Assembly: GCA_019264505.1 (NCBI GenBank)
Contig: JAHUZY010000273.1
Span: forward strand, 1 to 16,060
Reading direction: 5' to 3'
Source of the DNA: Phenylobacterium sp.
Lineage (GTDB): Bacteria; Pseudomonadota; Alphaproteobacteria; Caulobacterales; Caulobacteraceae
Length of the DNA: 16,060 nt
A program made the translations under genes and the position numbers. Numbering within the stretch: the stretch's first letter is position 1; the number at the start of each line of letters is the position of its first letter. Shown here piece by piece: positions 14,715-16,060 of the stretch. Under the pieces are notes generated by a model. The model saw only the letters and a program-made list of their open reading frames with translations. It had not been told where the DNA came from and did no database searches.

Positions 14715-15339
14715 ATTGAATTCCCTTCCTTGGGGTCGGGTCGGTGAATTGGGCGTCGGCCGCCAGGCCGCCAGTTTCAGTCGCAAGGCCGCTGGGCGGC
14801 TCGAAGGGGCCGATGACCACCAGGTGTTCGGTCTCGTGCCCGGGGGGGAAGTGTTCGCCCTTCAGGAACCAGGGCGCGTCGCTGAGCGGACCTGAGAGCC
14901 GCCGCGCCACGCCCTTGAACAGGCCCCAGGAGGCCCCGTTGTCGGGCGTGATGGTGGTTTTGATCTTCGTCACGCCCTGGCAGGCGGGACGCTGCAGCAG
15001 GTGGTCGATCATCTGGCCGGCGAGGCCTAAGCCCCTGGCGCTCTCGCCCACCGCCACCTGCCAGACGAAGAGGACGTCGGGCTCCTGCGGCGGCCGGTAG
15101 GCGGAGATCCACCCCACCAGCTCCCCCTCCCGCTTCACCGCCACGCAGGTGTCGGCGAAGTGGGTGCATTGCAGGAGGTTGCAATAGACCGAGTTCTGGT
15201 CGAGCGGCGGGCAGTCGGCGATCAGGCGGTGAACCGCCAGACCGTCTTCTGCTGTGGGTGGAGAGAACTCCAGCCTGCCCCCCGAGCGCTCTCCGCCGCC
15301 CGGCGCACCGGACGACGTTTGATTGCTCTGCATTTCCAT
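14707..15339 (-). CDS. ectA: L-2,4-diaminobutyrate acetyltransferase (EctA)
   Basis: A 210-residue GNAT acetyltransferase that forms N-gamma-acetyl-L-2,4-diaminobutyrate from acetyl-CoA. EctA hallmarks are FSPPTAEDG (25-33), NSVYCNLLQCTHFADTC (49-65), SAYRPPQEPDVLFVWQVAV (79-97), the CoA loop ARGLGLAG (101-108) and TPDNGAS (131-137). It has an extra Ser/Gly-rich N-terminal stretch of about 20 residues and a C-terminal tail beyond GPF (177-179), longer than typical EctA. The start is uncertain: ATG codons at 15339 and 15333 are both possible and neither has a recognisable ribosome binding site. An open frame continuing upstream to 15501 is judged non-coding because it reads through promoter-like, AT-rich sequence. 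Confidence 0.93.
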   Translation of the reverse strand: MEMQSNQTSSGAPGGGERSGGRLEFSPPTAEDGLAVHRLIADCPPLDQNSVYCNLLQCTHFADTCVAVKREGELVGWISAYRPPQEPDVLFVWQVAVGESARGLGLAGQMIDHLLQRPACQGVTKIKTTITPDNGASWGLFKGVARRLSGPLSDAPWFLKGEHFPPGHETEHLVVIGPFEPPSGLATETGGLAADAQFTDPTPRKGIQYV

Positions 15340-15351
15340 GGCCGTTATTTC

Positions 15352-15374
15352 GTTCGCGGAACTAACTATGTCAA
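15352..15374 (-). promoter_or_regulatory. Candidate ectA promoter (-35 TTGACA) with overlapping palindrome
   Basis: On the minus strand a consensus TTGACA (15374-15369) is followed by GTTCCGCGAAC, a small palindrome (15362-15352), and an AATAAC box about 19 bp on. The predicted transcript start would fall at or within a few bases of the ectA ATG codons, implying a leaderless or nearly leaderless message. The -10 match is weak, so this is tentative. Confidence 0.4.
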
Positions 15375-15468
15375 CCCCGGCTGCCCAGCGCTTGCGCAGG
15401 CATTCGCGGTCAGACCAGGGAATTCGCGAGGATTTCAGGCAGTTCCCTGAGAATTGGCGAATCTTGTT

Positions 15469-15485
15469 AATTTGTACTTCAAATT
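15469..15485. promoter_or_regulatory. Inverted repeat between ectA and the MarR gene, candidate operator
   Basis: AATTTG (15469-15474), a 5-bp spacer, and CAAATT (15480-15485) form a 17-bp dyad in the only AT-rich stretch of this divergent intergenic region. MarR-type regulators commonly bind AT-rich dyads of about this size, so it is a natural candidate for the adjacent ectR-like protein, either at its own promoter or upstream of ectA. No binding evidence is available. Confidence 0.45.
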
Positions 15486-15578
15486 GTCCGTGACATCCCA
15501 TTTGCGGACGCTTGCCTCTCGGCGCCTTCTGCGAGATCAGGGGTCTGCGATGACTCAGGACGCCTGGAGGAGACGGAG

Positions 15579-16049
15579 ATGGAGAGCCGCGTCAGTGACG
15601 CCCTGGTGGCGATCCGCCGGATCGTGCGGGCCGCCGAATTCGCCTCACGGGACTTGGCCCGGACCACCGGCCTCACGCCCTCGCAGCTGATCGTGCTGCA
15701 GATCGTCGCCCGGGAAGGCGAGCCCGGCGCCGGCGCCATCGCCGAGGCCGCCCGGCTCAGCCAGGCCACCGTGACCGCCCTGCTGGACAAGCTGGAGGCC
15801 CGCGGCCTGGTGATCCGCAACCGCGGCAGTCAGGACCGGCGCCGGGTGTCTGTGGAGCTGACGCAGGAAGGCCGCCGCGCCCTGGCCGACATGCCCGACG
15901 TGCTGCAGGACCGATTCGCCGCCCGCTTCGACAAGCTCGCCGACTGGGAGCAGGCCTCGATCATCGCCGGCCTGGAGCGGGTCGCCGCCCTCTTGAACGC
16001 CGAAGGCATCGACGCCTCGCCGGTGCTGGACGTGGGGGCGTTGGATTAG
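15579..16049 (+). CDS. ectR: MarR family transcriptional regulator (EctR-like)
   Basis: A 156-residue MarR-type winged-helix repressor. The DNA-binding domain runs from about residue 33 to 98, with recognition helix SQATVTALLDKLEARGLV (61-78) and the MarR wing motif DRRRVSVELT (86-95); flanking helices would form the dimer interface. It is transcribed divergently from ectA with a 239-bp shared control region. EctR, the MarR-type repressor described for ectoine genes in methylotrophs, sits in the same way next to ectA, so the gene name rests on family plus position. The ATG has GGAGG 8 nt upstream. The C-terminus is complete, ending 11 bp before the window edge. Confidence 0.85.
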   Translation: MESRVSDALVAIRRIVRAAEFASRDLARTTGLTPSQLIVLQIVAREGEPGAGAIAEAARLSQATVTALLDKLEARGLVIRNRGSQDRRRVSVELTQEGRRALADMPDVLQDRFAARFDKLADWEQASIIAGLERVAALLNAEGIDASPVLDVGALD

Positions 16050-16060
16050 GGGGCGGGCGC

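Noticed and set aside
14715..14786. 24-residue N-terminal extension of EctB
   Set aside because: It lies wholly within ectA, and the ATG at 14714 has a strong, well-spaced ribosome binding site.
15340..15501. N-terminal extension of EctA by 54 residues
   Set aside because: It would read through the AT-rich divergent control region with a TTGACA box and lacks similarity to EctA; the conserved domain begins well after 15339.

Overview
The window is high-GC, gene-dense alphaproteobacterial DNA. Caulobacteraceae (a Caulobacter- or Phenylobacterium-like organism) is my best guess, inferred from the codon and GC style, the TonB-receptor, VOC and CMD/SDR gene types, and two copies of an intergenic palindromic repeat of a kind I associate with Alphaproteobacteria. 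No RNA genes, CRISPR array, insertion sequence or phage gene is visible.

Left part (1-4100, all minus strand): a TonB-dependent outer-membrane receptor, a GntR/FCD-type regulator and a RutE-type nitroreductase. An 11-bp word is shared by the region before the receptor and a perfect inverted repeat before the regulator, so the regulator may control both itself and the receptor. Middle part (4300-6700): a VOC-fold protein, a 55-residue membrane protein, a 163-residue protein I do not recognise and an M48 metalloprotease lipoprotein. Both plus-strand genes here (VOC and M48) are followed within 4-6 nt by a copy of the same two-hairpin repeat. Next (6700-8870, minus) is a compact CMD-family / SDR / SDR operon, and upstream of it a sodium:solute symporter (8970-10418).

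Right part (10510-16049) is the most clearly defined system: a complete ectoine/5-hydroxyectoine biosynthesis cluster, ectA-ectB-ectC-ectD-ask on the minus strand, with a MarR-type regulator (ectR-like) divergent from ectA. Ask makes aspartyl phosphate; aspartate-semialdehyde dehydrogenase must be encoded elsewhere. EctB then aminates aspartate semialdehyde to L-2,4-diaminobutyrate, EctA acetylates it, EctC cyclises it to ectoine and EctD hydroxylates it. ectA/ectB and ectD/ask overlap. The ectC-ectD gap holds two strong hairpins, and a good intrinsic terminator separates ask from the symporter. The symporter may recover ectoines or a related solute. No ectoine-degradation (doe/eut) gene lies in the window.

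Most annotation is standard family recognition. The points most worth a second look are the covarying repeat pair, the candidate operator shared by receptor and regulator, the EF-hand-like loop in the TonB receptor, and the regulatory architecture of the ectoine cluster.
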